From positions 8,300,519 through 8,364,518 of the forward strand of contig OX155978.1 of the NCBI GenBank assembly GCA_944548615.1: a DNA stretch of 64,000 nt. The letters run 5' to 3'. The translations under genes were made by a program, and so were the position numbers. Every line of letters starts with the position of its first letter. The first letter of the stretch is position 1. The notes below the pieces were generated by a model. That model had not been told where the DNA came from and searched no databases. It was given only the letters and a program-made list of their open reading frames with translations. Positions 32,249-45,867 of this stretch are shown piece after piece. The stretch comes from Micropterix aruncella (lineage: Eukaryota > Arthropoda > Insecta > Lepidoptera > Micropterigidae).

Positions 32249-33339
32249 CATAAAATCAATCTAATTGCTAGGGCATAGTAGATATATTTGAGCGATTTTA
32301 ATTCTAACACGTTCCGAAATTAAAGACTATTGCGAAATAATCTTCATTCGTTTTTGCAACAAATGATACGAATCAAGCGCATACCAGTTGATCACAGCGT
32401 CGCTTTGCATGGATAAACTTGCTTTTCAGTAACTTTTCACTCGTGGTATTATTGCACTTAAAATACTTTACACATACTGTATTTGCACTTATTAATTAAA
32501 ATACAAAAAGCGACCTTATCGCCACAAGGCAATATCTTGCAACTGACTTGAACATACAGTGGTGTAAAAAATATTATTAAGAGCCCTATCACATATTTTT
32601 TCCAGAAAGGCAAGAAAAGTGGATTTTTGGCGTTCTAATTCCAAGAAATGAAGAGATTTCTACAAACTTTAATTACTGAATTACCTGGACCATTTCTTGA
32701 TGTTGACCATAGCGGCCTTTAATTTTAGATATAACGAATATTATTTACTTATTCAGCCCATTTTCCGAAAGTCGTTATTCGTAAAACGCTCGGAAGGCAA
32801 ACTTTGAGCTCCTTAATACAGTAATATCACTACAACGAAAACCGTATACTATTTTTTTTTATGTCCGTCATGTATTCTTGTTGACCATAGCGGCCTTATT
32901 TTTTCGTTTTTTGACCACATATCCAAGGTATACATTACTTACAATTACACAAAATTTAAAAAAAAACTTCCTGTATCATTCTAATTTTCTCAGAAATAAA
33001 ATAAGATTCTTATATAATACTTATACTATATTAAAGTTCACTCTTTTAGCAATACGACATAATATAAATTATTGTCATTAGAAAGGAGAAAACACTGCAA
33101 AAAACAATTAGAAATTGTGTATATATTTGCTTGCGCAAGAGAAGAGCGCTCAGTGCCGCGGTTTTCTCCCAGGGTTGAATAGTTATTTATTTATTTTTTT
33201 ATTTATTTATCCTATCTTTTATAGTTACATCCAAAAAAAAATGCGTTCATTTTTTAAAGTCATTTTAAAAGAATACCTACGCTATTTTGTAATAGGCCTC
33301 TTAAACAAATAAGTTTGTCTGCATGAAATACAAACTACT
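32249..33339. other. Spacer with a 19-bp direct repeat
   Basis: TGTTGACCATAGCGGCCTT occurs exactly at 32701-32719 and 32879-32897, flanking 159 bp. Otherwise AT-rich with no coding seen. Confidence 0.6.
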
Positions 33340-33542
33340 ATATTAAACTAAGAATTCCAGAGAAGAGGAAATAAGGAAAGGAAAGAGAGAGAAAGAGAAA
33401 AAAACGGTTACTTCTTAAAAAGTAATATTTTACTCTCGAAAATTGTTAGGCCTTGAATGACTCTAAAGAAGGCGAGTTTCGTATATTTGCTAGAAGTTCA
33501 CTTTAGATTATTACACCATGAAGACAGAAAGAGTAGGAGTAG

Positions 33543-33702
33543 AAGTTTGTTTGTTTGTTTATACTCTTTATTGTGAAAATATTACAATGGGCGGGTTTAT
33601 TGTCATATGACAAACTCTTACAACCAACATTACTATGACGTGTTATATGCATGTGTGCGTGTAACATGTCTGTAAGTGTGTGTCTTGTTATTGCATTCAA
33701 TC
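33543..33702 (-). repeat. LINE 3' tail fragment
   Basis: Begins with a (TTTG)n run then TATACTCTTTATTGTG, which on the minus strand reads as an AATAAAG signal and a short repeat tail. Confidence 0.45.
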
Positions 33703-34637
33703 AAAGTTCAAAGTTCAAAGTTCAAAGTTTATTTATTCCAAAAAACCCGGTAAGGGTATAGAACTTACTATTAATAAATACATTTTTTATATTATTCATA
33801 TTTTAAACATATCATATATCTGGCCAAAATTAAATTAAATCAAGTTAGAAATCTGAAAGTCAATAAACTATACAAAATCAACCATTACATTGTCTAAATA
33901 TTAAAAAGATCATTTAGAAATATCAAAAATAGAAATACCAAATCCAAAAATAAAAAAGTATAAATCTTTAAATAAAGAAAACAATAACAATAATAATAAT
34001 CAAGGAGTCCAATTTGGAAAGCATCAAATAATAATCAGAGTAAAAATATAAAAATAAAAGCAATAATTCCTAAATCATGTTACATAATCAGTGAGTAAAT
34101 TGTCTATAAAATGAAGTGTTCAGAATAGGATTAAAATGGAAGGTAAAAAAAGAAAAAATAAAATAAAATAAAAAATAAATAAAATAAACAAGTAGTCAAT
34201 TGTGAATGTAAAATTTTAAAAGTCCGTGCCATATAAACATTTTTGCAGTAAAAATTCCTTGGTAAGTTTTTTGAATAGTGTATATGTTTGTATATTTTTT
34301 AATTCATCTGGTAACCTGTTATAAAATGTTATGCTTCTGTATTGAGTTGTCCTTTGAAATTGTGATGTTGCAGGTATAGAATTATGAGTATACATCGATT
34401 TGTGCCTTGTATTGTGGGAATGTATGTGGGCAAGAGTTTGGTGCTTTCCTTTATTTTTATAGAATTCGCACAGGCTTTCGTGAATAAATATGGTATAAAC
34501 GGTGGGGATCTTTAGTTCAAGAAATAGTGGTTTGCAAGATTCTCTTCTATTTAATCCGCGTATTGCTCTCACGGCCCTTTTTTGTAAAATCGACAGCATT
34601 GATAATGCAATTCCGTTAATTTGATCCCAACGGAAAA
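33703..34637 (-). pseudogene. LINE C-terminal fragment joined to a tRNA-like unit
   Basis: The minus-strand frame (34216-34600) encodes LSILQKRAVRAIRGLN, then HIHSHNTRHKSM, then ITFYNRLPDELKN and LLQKCLYG, the typical end of a Jockey-superfamily LINE protein. The 3' tail is (TTTGAAC)n at about 33703-33728. Upstream, the frame runs into the tRNA-like sequence rather than into more reverse transcriptase. Confidence 0.75.
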
Positions 34638-34713
34638 TGGTGACCCAGTCGGGAATCGAACCCGGGACCTTACAATGTAAGAACAGGCGACCTAACCAAT
34701 ATGCCACCGGGTG
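34638..34713 (-). tRNA. tRNA-like pseudogene or SINE head with CCA
   Basis: On the minus strand a 73-nt tRNA shape is followed by CCA. The acceptor arms (CACCCGG and CTGGGTC) pair at six of seven positions. Box A-like TGGCATATTGG and box B GGTTCGATTCC are present, with a T arm CCGGG-TTCGATT-CCCGA. The D and anticodon arms do not fold properly, so it is not a working tRNA. A genomic CCA is not encoded in eukaryotic tRNA genes, so it suggests copying from a mature tRNA, or chance. Confidence 0.55.
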
Positions 34714-35044
34714 CAGTATTAAGGCGAGGAATTTTTAGTAAATTGTCAGAAGCTTACCGAAGTATGAGATCGGGGAAATTTAATATTTCAAAAACCTTAT
34801 GGAAATAGTATGTTGATTAGGAGAGTACACGACATAGAGCATATGAACGGTTTTTTTTATCATTCTGGCAACCACATTAACTGTGCCATATATTCGGACT
34901 CGTGATCATACCTACGTTAACTGAAAATGAATAGTAAGTATGAATAGTAATTTTGAATTCCTCCTCCAATGCACTGGAAAGTAATGTTGAATGACTGGAC
35001 GCCAGAGATGCTGAAATTTTATTTAAATGCCTTTCAGCATACAC

Positions 35045-35915
35045 TTCCAGACCCCAGTAACCTCGCTCGTTGGAGCTATGCCGAGGATAGTTCATGTCCC
35101 CTTTGTAGCAACACCCCTTGCACAGCTAGCATATTCTAGCTGGCAGCAAGGTGGCCTTGGATCAAGGTCGGTACACTTACCGCCACGACAAAGTCTCCTT
35201 GCTGTTATTCGCGAGGTACTTAGCCTCTCAGTGGCTCCTGCCAACAAGGGTTTGACAGTATCCTCCAAACCCCCAATACAGTTTGTGCGGGTTTGGCTCT
35301 AAAGGCAGAAAACATTTCACTGCAAAACCTTTCTCAATAATCGAGAAAGCTTCAGATTGGATTATGGAGGTCAATTCGGTCTCTAAGCAGTATAAATTCC
35401 CTGAAAGTCTCGGATGCACAGCCCTGCGTCCAGATATAACTCTTTACTCTCTATCTCGGAAGATGGTCCTTATCGTAGAATTAACTGTTCCATTGGAATC
35501 AAATATCCCAAAAGACCACGATTACAAATTAAATAAATACCATGATCTCGCAAATGCCGTCAACCGGAACGGCTTCACTGTTCACCTTCACGCGGTGGAA
35601 GTTGGCGCTCGTGGCCTGCCAGCTAAATCTTTGTTTCACCTTTTTAAAGATCTTGGTCTCTCCAGGAAAATAATCAACTCCTTTCTAGAAAAAAAATATC
35701 TAAAACCGCGATTTCCGCATCTTATTCTATGGCTTCGAAGGGGGAGTGAATGGATGGTAAGGTGAACGCTCACATGTGGCAAGACAGCTGTCCTAAACCT
35801 ACCACAGCCGATCGTTAGTCCGGAATCCACCGTTCACCTCCCAGAAGTGTAATAATTATATATGATGGGCCCGATTTCGATCGGTGAATTCCATGGCAGC
35901 TCCGTTTGTATTTTA
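35045..35915 (+). pseudogene. LINE C-terminus with restriction-like endonuclease, copy 2
   Basis: Closely matches 23290-24150. The zinc knuckle is damaged by a small deletion at about 35130, and a frame change occurs near 35290. From 35283 to 35765 the frame is open through the putative endonuclease core (RPDITLYSLSRK, IVELTVPLES, YKLNKYHD) to WLRRGSEW. The 3' UTR ends in GATGGGCCCGATTTCGATCG. Confidence 0.7.
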
Positions 35916-36004
35916 TTTTATTGCAGACACTAAGATTTAGATTTAGCCCCTCCCATAATTTACTAAATCCTTTATGCGATGTTTCCTGTCCCTGCACTTG
36001 TTAA

Positions 36005-36300
36005 TTTTCATCTGAAGGTTTTAAAGTACTGCCGCTTGATGGGGTGGGAGACAAGTAGGCGGAAGGGGGTGTCAAAGGAAGTCTTTAAAATTCTGCGCGA
36101 TGCTCGACCGCCAAAACAATTTCACGCGTCGAGGCGCCCATCCGAGCGGCCAAATCGCGCAGTGTACACAACTAACCGCCTCCCGCCGACCTTCCGCAAA
36201 TATGTGCCAGCGTCACAGCAGCCGCTCGTTACTTATTTGCGCATTTTGGCGCGAAATATGTTGCGGAGCGCACGCTGCCAGGGAGAAAGAAGGCCTGGGG
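36005..36300. repeat. Dispersed repeat E, copy 2
   Basis: Best preserved of three copies (see 30625 and 40256). Open frames through it match no domain I know. Confidence 0.6.
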
Positions 36301-36396
36301 CGTATTCGACACCAGGCGTATTTTATGTCGCCTTAGGCTACGGAATTTTCTTAGGTTACACTTTTACAGAACTCCGCACTCATTGATAAGCACATG

Positions 36397-37128
36397 TAGG
36401 GTTGCCAGGTGAGTCGCGAAAAAATACCGGACAATCCCAAACGGGGGGGGGGGGGGGGGGTGTATGCTAGGTCGCAAAAAAAATACAGTTTTTTTTATAC
36501 TAATATTTTTTATTTATTAATCAACATCACATAAATCAACTAAATTAGTAACAAAATATAATGCAGTCATTAAATTGTGGTCGTCAAGACTATGCTAACT
36601 TTGACAAAGTCTTTATTAAACAATGGTATGAATATTATAATCTACTACTTACTTAACAAAATAAAGGTAGGAACTTCAGAAAAAAATAAAATCACCTAAA
36701 ACCAGATAGGTATGTTTAACAAAAATAATAGGAACTTCCAATGAACAAATGATAAAGGTGAATCATTCTCCTAAAACTAATTTATGTATTACTGTACCTA
36801 GGTACTTTTAGTTAGTACCTACTTACTTCTTTTTAACATATTTTGTATTTGACGCAACCGCTTTCAATAGTGTTTTATTTGATCAACACGTTCTTTAAAA
36901 TCAGTGCAGCTCGAGTCTCTAAACCAAGGCGGTTTCGTTCATTGGTCCATATATTCCCCATCACACTGAAATACATGTTGGACCAATTTGAGAAGAGGCG
37001 CTTGTGACCAGTAGTACCGACTTTCCTCAAAAATAAATGGTCATACCGGACATTGTCCTGTCTGGTATGACCATTTATTTTTTACCGGACATGCCTCGAA
37101 AATACCGGACTGTCATCTGGCAACCCTA
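36397..37128. mobile_element. Non-autonomous hAT element
   Basis: 732 bp with terminal inverted repeats TAGGGTTGCCAG / CTGGCAACCCTA and an exact 8-bp target duplication AGCACATG (36389-36396 and 37129-37136). It contains an 18-base G run (36443-36460) and an inverted repeat of about 22-bp arms at about 37029-37082. Confidence 0.9.
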
Positions 37129-37215
37129 AGCACATGCGACGTATTTTCCATATCCGACTCTAAAGACATATTATGATAAAATAAAAACACAACTACCGTT
37201 GCAACCATTCAATTA

Positions 37216-38289
<1,074 letters not shown>

Positions 38290-38815
38290 TAATGTGTTAC
38301 CTCCATATATTAAAGATATTAAAAATAACAATATATTTAAAAAGTCCTTAAAAAAGTTTCTTTTAGAAAATATTTTTTACACCTTTGAAGAATACTTACA
38401 ATTCACCACGAACGGCTAACGAAAGTATTATGTAAAATCGAAAATTAAATATGCATAAATAACTATTTATAAGTTTTGAAGACGATAAACTAAATTTGAA
38501 ACTTGAAACATACAATGTAACGATTTTAAATGAAATGATTATAAATTGTAATTCCTTTTCTAAATTTTATATTATTTTAAATTTTATTTGTTTTAAGTGA
38601 ATGCGACTAAATATTATTATTATTGTGATTTGATATTTTTAAATGATATTTTAATTTAAATTTTAATCGTTTAAATTACGCTAATGTTATTTCTTATTCT
38701 TTTAATTTAAGTTATTTCTCATGCTTTCAATTATTATTACCTGTTATTTTAGTATCTATGTTTCTACAATCTGTAAAGATTTTTGAAAATAAACTGAACT
38801 TGAACTATTTATTTA
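38290..38815 (+). pseudogene. LINE C-terminal fragment and 3' UTR
   Basis: Codons from 38296 read LPPYIKDIKNNNIFKKSLKK and then FYTFEEYLQF before a stop at about 38419. An AT-rich 3' UTR ends near 38815 with AATAAACTGAACTTGAAC. Confidence 0.6.
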
Positions 38816-38969
38816 TTGAATAACACAAAAACTACTTGTGATTAAGTATTTTTTTATTGTTGATTATTAGAAAATAAACTGGAAAATTATTTCGAAAAGA
38901 TAATGTTATCCAAACGGTGACCGTTACGCTACTGGCATTCTTCTAATCGGCAACAATTAAATAGTAGAT

Positions 38970-39145
38970 TGTATCACTCGGGCGCAAAATATTTTTGGCT
39001 TGGGCGCTTTTTTGAATCCAGAGCGAAGTGAGGGATTCTAGAGTAGAATCCCGAGCGTAGCGAGGATTCTTTAGTAGAATCCTGAACGTAGTGAGGGATT
39101 TAAAAAAGCGCCCAAGCCAAAAATATTTTGCGCCCGAGTGATACA
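38970..39145. mobile_element. Foldback (palindromic) element
   Basis: Arms of about 48 bp, nearly perfectly inverted, start GTATCACTCGGGCGCAAAAT at 38971 and end at about 39144. The centre has about 2.5 tandem 31-bp units of the type GCGAAGTGAGGGATTCTAGA. Confidence 0.85.
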
Positions 39146-39292
39146 CTTTACTTTTCATTACCCTCGATAAGAAAATAAAAGGCGCCTCATATTTTATTGT
39201 AATATTATTATTTAATAAAACATAGAGTATCATCTAAATTGAAATTAAATACTATCTAATAATAAAACAACTAAATACTTATATTTACATTT

Positions 39293-39475
39293 TATTAGGA
39301 ATTGAGATTGTTGTAGATTTCATATTCTGCGTGTTTGAAATAATGTCCGAATCTGGCTCATTTTGAGGAAAATGTGACGGTGAATCTCGTTGTTTGGATT
39401 TAGATGGGCGCGGTAATAATGGCATTTGTTCGCGCGTTTTTAATTTCATTTGTTTTTTATTATTCAGCCGGCGGC
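39293..39475 (-). other. Unassigned coding-like fragment
   Basis: About 58 codons stay open on the minus strand to a TAA, with MKLKTREQMPLLPRP and later HFPQNEPDSDIISNT. The composition looks coding, but I do not recognise a family. It may be the end of a transposase or a host exon. Confidence 0.3.
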
Positions 39476-39545
39476 GCGACTAGGGCCCGTCGTACCAGCC
39501 AGCAAACAATATTTGCGTTCGATTTCTTCGGCGCTGAAGACTAAG

Positions 39546-39625
39546 ATGTTCCAAATTCAAAAAGTGCGCCGCAAAGATAAATTGCGGCGCGCTTGTTCAA
39601 AAAGTGAGCCGCAAAGATAATTGCG
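39546..39625. repeat. Two tandem GC-rich hairpins
   Basis: GTGCGCCGCAA-loop-TTGCGGCGCGC and GTGAGCCGCAA-loop-TTGCGGCGCAC follow one another about 40 bp apart. Confidence 0.75.
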
Positions 39626-39679
39626 GCGCACTTATAAAGTTTCTTATAGAAACTTACTCCACTTTTGGGCGCACCTAAA

Positions 39680-39950
39680 GGCGAACCAAGTCGTCCTTTT
39701 CGAATAGATGGGATGAAAAGATTAGTGATGACACCCTGACACATAGCTCTCGATATTGCTGACATTTCTGCCCTAATGTTTTGTTTCAATCGTCGTTAGG
39801 TTCGTCAGATTATTCTCATAAACCTTACTTTTAAGGTATCCCCATACGAAATAGTCAAGCGGGCTAAGGTCGGGGCTTCTGGGAGGCGAGTTGATGTTAC
39901 CTCTACGTGAAATCACTGTATTAGGGAATAATTCGTTAACAGCTTCAATT
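39680..39950 (-). pseudogene. Tc1/mariner-superfamily transposase C-terminal fragment
   Basis: The minus strand reads SIEAVNELFPNTVISRRGNI, then PPRSPDLSPLDYFVWGYLKS. The SPDLSPLD block carries the last acidic residue of the DDE/D triad in mariner-type transposases. A frameshift near 39785 precedes the last part (NIRAEMSAISRAMCQGV). The N-terminal DNA-binding region is missing. Confidence 0.75.
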
Positions 39951-40205
39951 GATTGATTCTCCCTCCTACCTCAACGAGGCTTTTACCGGGTTAGGAAGTC
40001 ATGGTCTCCCACTTCGTTCAAGTCAGAATAATATCCTACGTATCCCAAAACACAATACCACTTTTTTTCCTACTCCTTCTCCATACATGCAGCTCGACTG
40101 TGGAATGAGCTTCCTTCAACTATTCGAGGCGCTAGCTCGCTGTTCACCTTTAAGGAATCATTGAAGAAAGCACTTCCTTTCACAATAAATATGAACCATA
40201 TATTC
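39946..40205 (+). pseudogene. CR1-like LINE C-terminal fragment
   Basis: Reads PSYLNEAFTGLGSHGLPLRS, then ILRIPKHNTTFF, and after a frame change ARLWNELPSTIRGASSLFTF. This matches the C-terminal pattern of the LINE at 13-2883. Confidence 0.7.
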
Positions 40206-40255
40206 TAACCTTTCCGTTATCCCCTCCCTTTCCTTACCTTATTTTGGCACTTTAT

Positions 40256-40560
40256 TTATGTCTGAGGGTTTTAAATAACTGACGCTTGGTGAAATGGGTG
40301 GACATTAGGAGAAAGGGGGGGTTTCAAAGGGAGTCATTATAATTGTACACGATGCTCGACCGCCAAAACAATTTTACGCTTCAAGTCACCCAGCCGAGCG
40401 GCAACATTGTAAGGTATACCATACACAACAGCCTTTTGCCGCACTCCCGCAAATATTTGCAAATGTCACAGCAACCGCTCATTGCCTATTGGCCCTATCG
40501 CCCTAAAATTCCGATACTAGCGTGAAACAACAGGGCGACTCGGGGCAAAGGAGTTCCATC
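40256..40560. repeat. Dispersed repeat E, copy 3
   Basis: Diverged copy with GCTCGACCGCCAAAACAATT at about 40353. Confidence 0.55.
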
Positions 40561-40689
40561 AATTCCAATTTAATGTCAACCTATTACAATATATATATAG
40601 GTATACAATTAATACAGTATACCAAAAAATATATAAACTTCAACCTATATATTGAAATATTGAAACTCAACTCAACTCAATTGAAATAT

Positions 40690-40982
40690 TTATTTATTTT
40701 ATTTATTTATTTATTTATTTACATATACATATACGTTCAAATTCATGAGCACAACAGAAAATAAAATGACAATTTATACAATGCCGTCGTATGCTTTTAA
40801 AGTTATATACGCATGATACATCTGTCTGAGCCCAGGTTACATAGCGCATACATTAAACGCAAATGATAATCTTTCTATTATGCTAAGCAAAGAGCAGCCG
40901 AACCCGCCTTGCTAGGCACCCCTGTGTTAAGGCGAGCTCACTTCGGGAGTCACACTAGAGTGCCACGGTTGTGTCAGGAAAG
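40690..40982 (-). repeat. LINE 3' end fragment
   Basis: A (TTTA)n run at about 40690-40720, then sequence matching 19555-19720. On the minus strand it reads as a 3' UTR and tail. Confidence 0.5.
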
Positions 40983-40983
40983 A

Positions 40984-42905
<1,922 letters not shown>

Positions 42906-42920
42906 TTCCCCCCCCCCCCC
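42906..42920 (-). other. Polypurine tract
   Basis: On the minus strand, a run of 13 G followed by AA lies directly before the 3' LTR, where plus-strand DNA synthesis would start. Confidence 0.75.
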
Positions 42921-43262
42921 AATGGGCTCTGAGCCTCATTGGCTCCTGTCTACATCTTTTTGGTTTACCTAATTTACATTTTATTCACATAATCCAGTCT
43001 TATTTTTTACTCATTCGCCTATGGGATTCTACTTAACTAAATGTCAGGTTCAAATTTTTCTCATTGGTCTAGTGAGGGGACAGATCCTTCTCATTCAACC
43101 AATGAGAATTTCTCATTATTCTACTTAGGATATGTACCGCTTTCCGTTAACTTTCGTTTTTCATTTCTTACGAGACAAACGTCAACTTGCGTTTTCACTT
43201 TTAAATTCTAGCTAGACTATTTTTATTTTCTACTGTGACGAATAGACTTTCGCTTTTTCCAC

Positions 43263-45806
43263 TTAGACATTAGTGACAGTTGTTTCTGCCTGATCAGCTG
43301 TTGTATGTATTTTTACAAGTTTACTGACAGGGCGCCTATACACTTTCCCGTCCACTAATAGGTCTACTATTCGCACTTGGCCTGTTTTGTCAGGGAAAAC
43401 TTGAGTTACCCGACCCCTGGCCCACCTTCCGCGTTCGAGGGAAGGATCTAACAGGACTACTAAGTCTCCGATTTTTAACGGAGTTCCCTTTGTCGCCCAC
43501 TTAGGTCGTTTAACCAACAATGGAAGTACTTCTTTCGACCACCGGTACCAGAAAGTATCAGCAAGTATTTGCGATTGTTTCCAGTGATTTTTGTTAGATA
43601 ACTCAGTTGTATTATTCTGACCTACCGCTGTACTATCATCTGCATGGCCTAATAGGAAATCTGCGGGTGTGAGGGGTCTCTCATCCCGAGTATCTAGAGA
43701 TATATACGAGAGCGGCCTGTTGTTCATCATCGCTGAGACTTCGCATAATAATGTTCTCAGCACATCTTCATTTGGCGCTCGCTCCTTTAATATGGCATAT
43801 AACGATTTTTTTGCCGTTTTTATCTGACTCTCCCAAACTCCACCGAAATGGGGTCCTGAAGGAGGGGAGAAACTCCATTTTATCTCGTCGGCACTTAGAC
43901 GATCCCTTATTTCATGGTTGTCGATAGCTGACAAAACTTTTCTTAATTCAGCGTCCGCACCGCGGAACCCAGTGGCATTGTCGCTCATAATTTCCCGCGG
44001 CTTCCCCCTGGCTGCTATAAAACGTCTTATAGCTAACAAGGCCGAGCTGGTTGACAAATCTCCAGCTAGTTCGATATGGGTCGCTCTCGTGTTAAAACAA
44101 GTGAAAAGTAAACCATATCGTTTTTCCACTTTCTTTCGATTAGTGACGAAAAACGGCCCAAAGGCGTCCAAACCTACAGTGTGGAAACAGCGCCGTCGGG
44201 TGGTTATTCGCGCGGCCGGGAGTTGGCCCATTTGCGCGGTCATAGGCTTCGCGCGCCGGATAGTGCAATAGACACATTCTCGTGAGATCTTTTTCACCGT
44301 TTGTCGCGCCCCAATGACCCAAAACTGTTCTCTTAGCACTGATAAAATTAATTCAGCGCCGCCGTGAGCATTAATCTCGTGTAAATGTTTCACGAGTAAC
44401 ACCGTGAATCTATCCTTACCGTGTAATATATATGGCCTTTTTGTGTCGAAAAGTGTGTCTTTAGCATTTTCGATCCGGCCTCCTAGCCGTATTAACCCTT
44501 CCGCGTCGATATACGCGTTCAATCCGAACAGACGGCTGTCTTTCGGCAATATTTTCTGATGACGTATCAGGTCTATCTCGTGTGCGAAAATTCGATGCTG
44601 TGATTCCTTGATCAGAAATTTTTTTCCGGTTGCGATATCGTCGCTTTCGAGTACTCTTGACGTGTTTTTTTTTCTACACAGATCTATAAATTTTTTCACA
44701 TACGCCATGGTTCGACTCGCCCGCATGTACTGGGAAAATCTACCTACGTCAATTACGCTTTCATTTTTTTCTGTCGTTGTTAGTACAAGTTTTGTCTTAT
44801 ATTCTAACAATGCTCTCTCTTCCGGTTTCGGATCGGTTGGCTCCTGGAGCGGCCAGTGTTCTCTACTGCCACGCAAGAATGCAGGTCCTGCGAACCATCT
44901 ACCTTCCGGGCTTAAATCTATCTTGGTGGTATTCCGTGTGCCATCATCAGCGGGGTTGTCGCTCCCCGCTAACCAATGCCACTGTCTTGGAGACGTGAGC
45001 TCATCGATCACACCTAGTCTATTTGCTACAAACTGGAGGTGACATTCCTTTTGTGACAAAATCCACCACCACACATTTTTAGAGTCTGTCCACATAAAGA
45101 CGTCATCGAAACTTAATGCGCTTTCGTGTTTTATTTTTGAGGCCAGTTCAGCACCTAACAGCGCCGCGGTGAGTTCTAACCTGGGGATTGTCAGTTTGCC
45201 TTTCAAAGGTGCCACTCGAGTTTTGCTAGCCATAAAAGATACCTTGTGCTCGCCGCTACAGCCTGTAATCCTAACATATGCAACAGCACACATCGCCTTT
45301 TCAGACGAATCGCAGAATACGTGCAATTGCCTTTTTTCACCCGCTTGTTTGGTGGCGCCATTATAACGTGAGATTCGCACACCTTGCGCTAATCTCAGTT
45401 CTTGCAACCACCGAAGCCAATATTTAACTACATCGCTCGGGATCTCGTCGTCCCAGGCCACTCGGCTACTCCATACCTGCTGCATGATCAGTTTAGCCCT
45501 TATAGTGAGCGGTGAAAGCGCACCCATTGGATCCCATAGCTGCATTATTAATTTTAGGGCTTCCCGCTTCGACGGAATCTTATTTCCCGTCGTCAGATCT
45601 TCGCTGAGGCGGTCCATGCTTACATTAAATGCTAACTGATCAGAGGCAGGTAACCACGTCAAGCCTAATATACGTTGTGACGTCAACTCACCCTTTTCCA
45701 GAGATACTTGCGCGAGCGCGCGGTTTTCTTCTGGTATCCCGGTTAAAGCCTCGTTTTTATTTGAAGCCCAACCGGACATAGTGAAATTCCCAGCTTTATG
45801 AATCAA
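43263..45806 (-). CDS. pol: BEL/Pao Pol, C-terminal part: RNase H and integrase
   Basis: This 847-residue frame begins just after the reverse transcriptase catalytic region. It has the Pao connection domain (LGLTWLP at about 48-54, LWDPMGALSPL at about 90-100). RNase H acidic residues are in FCDSS (D166), LELTA (E211), WTDSK (D241) and DNPADD (about 283-288). The integrase zinc finger is H476-x4-H481 with C511 and C514, and the catalytic triad lies in GLDAFG (D547), SDNATGF (D609) and GVWES (E659). A C-terminal DUF5641-like tail follows. The chosen methionine is internal: the open frame continues upstream into the catalytic box, and in an intact element it would be part of one Pol with the upstream frame. 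Confidence 0.9.
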   Translation of the reverse strand: MIHKAGNFTMSGWASNKNEALTGIPEENRALAQVSLEKGELTSQRILGLTWLPASDQLAFNVSMDRLSEDLTTGNKIPSKREALKLIMQLWDPMGALSPLTIRAKLIMQQVWSSRVAWDDEIPSDVVKYWLRWLQELRLAQGVRISRYNGATKQAGEKRQLHVFCDSSEKAMCAVAYVRITGCSGEHKVSFMASKTRVAPLKGKLTIPRLELTAALLGAELASKIKHESALSFDDVFMWTDSKNVWWWILSQKECHLQFVANRLGVIDELTSPRQWHWLAGSDNPADDGTRNTTKIDLSPEGRWFAGPAFLRGSREHWPLQEPTDPKPEERALLEYKTKLVLTTTEKNESVIDVGRFSQYMRASRTMAYVKKFIDLCRKKNTSRVLESDDIATGKKFLIKESQHRIFAHEIDLIRHQKILPKDSRLFGLNAYIDAEGLIRLGGRIENAKDTLFDTKRPYILHGKDRFTVLLVKHLHEINAHGGAELILSVLREQFWVIGARQTVKKISRECVYCTIRRAKPMTAQMGQLPAARITTRRRCFHTVGLDAFGPFFVTNRKKVEKRYGLLFTCFNTRATHIELAGDLSTSSALLAIRRFIAARGKPREIMSDNATGFRGADAELRKVLSAIDNHEIRDRLSADEIKWSFSPPSGPHFGGVWESQIKTAKKSLYAILKERAPNEDVLRTLLCEVSAMMNNRPLSYISLDTRDERPLTPADFLLGHADDSTAVGQNNTTELSNKNHWKQSQILADTFWYRWSKEVLPLLVKRPKWATKGTPLKIGDLVVLLDPSLERGRWARGRVTQVFPDKTGQVRIVDLLVDGKVYRRPVSKLVKIHTTADQAETTVTNV

Positions 45807-45867
45807 ATTAATTTCCCTGATGACTTGTTTTGCTTCCTCTAACGTGTCTACTCCCGACAGTAAATCA

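Larger units (their letters stand above)
33340..34930 (-). pseudogene. CR1-type LINE 3' part, interrupted
   Basis: 33340-33542 and 34725-34930 both match, in order, the minus-strand version of the CR1-type LINE at 2520-2930. They are separated by LINE and tRNA-like insertions at 33543-34713. Frames are broken. Confidence 0.7.
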
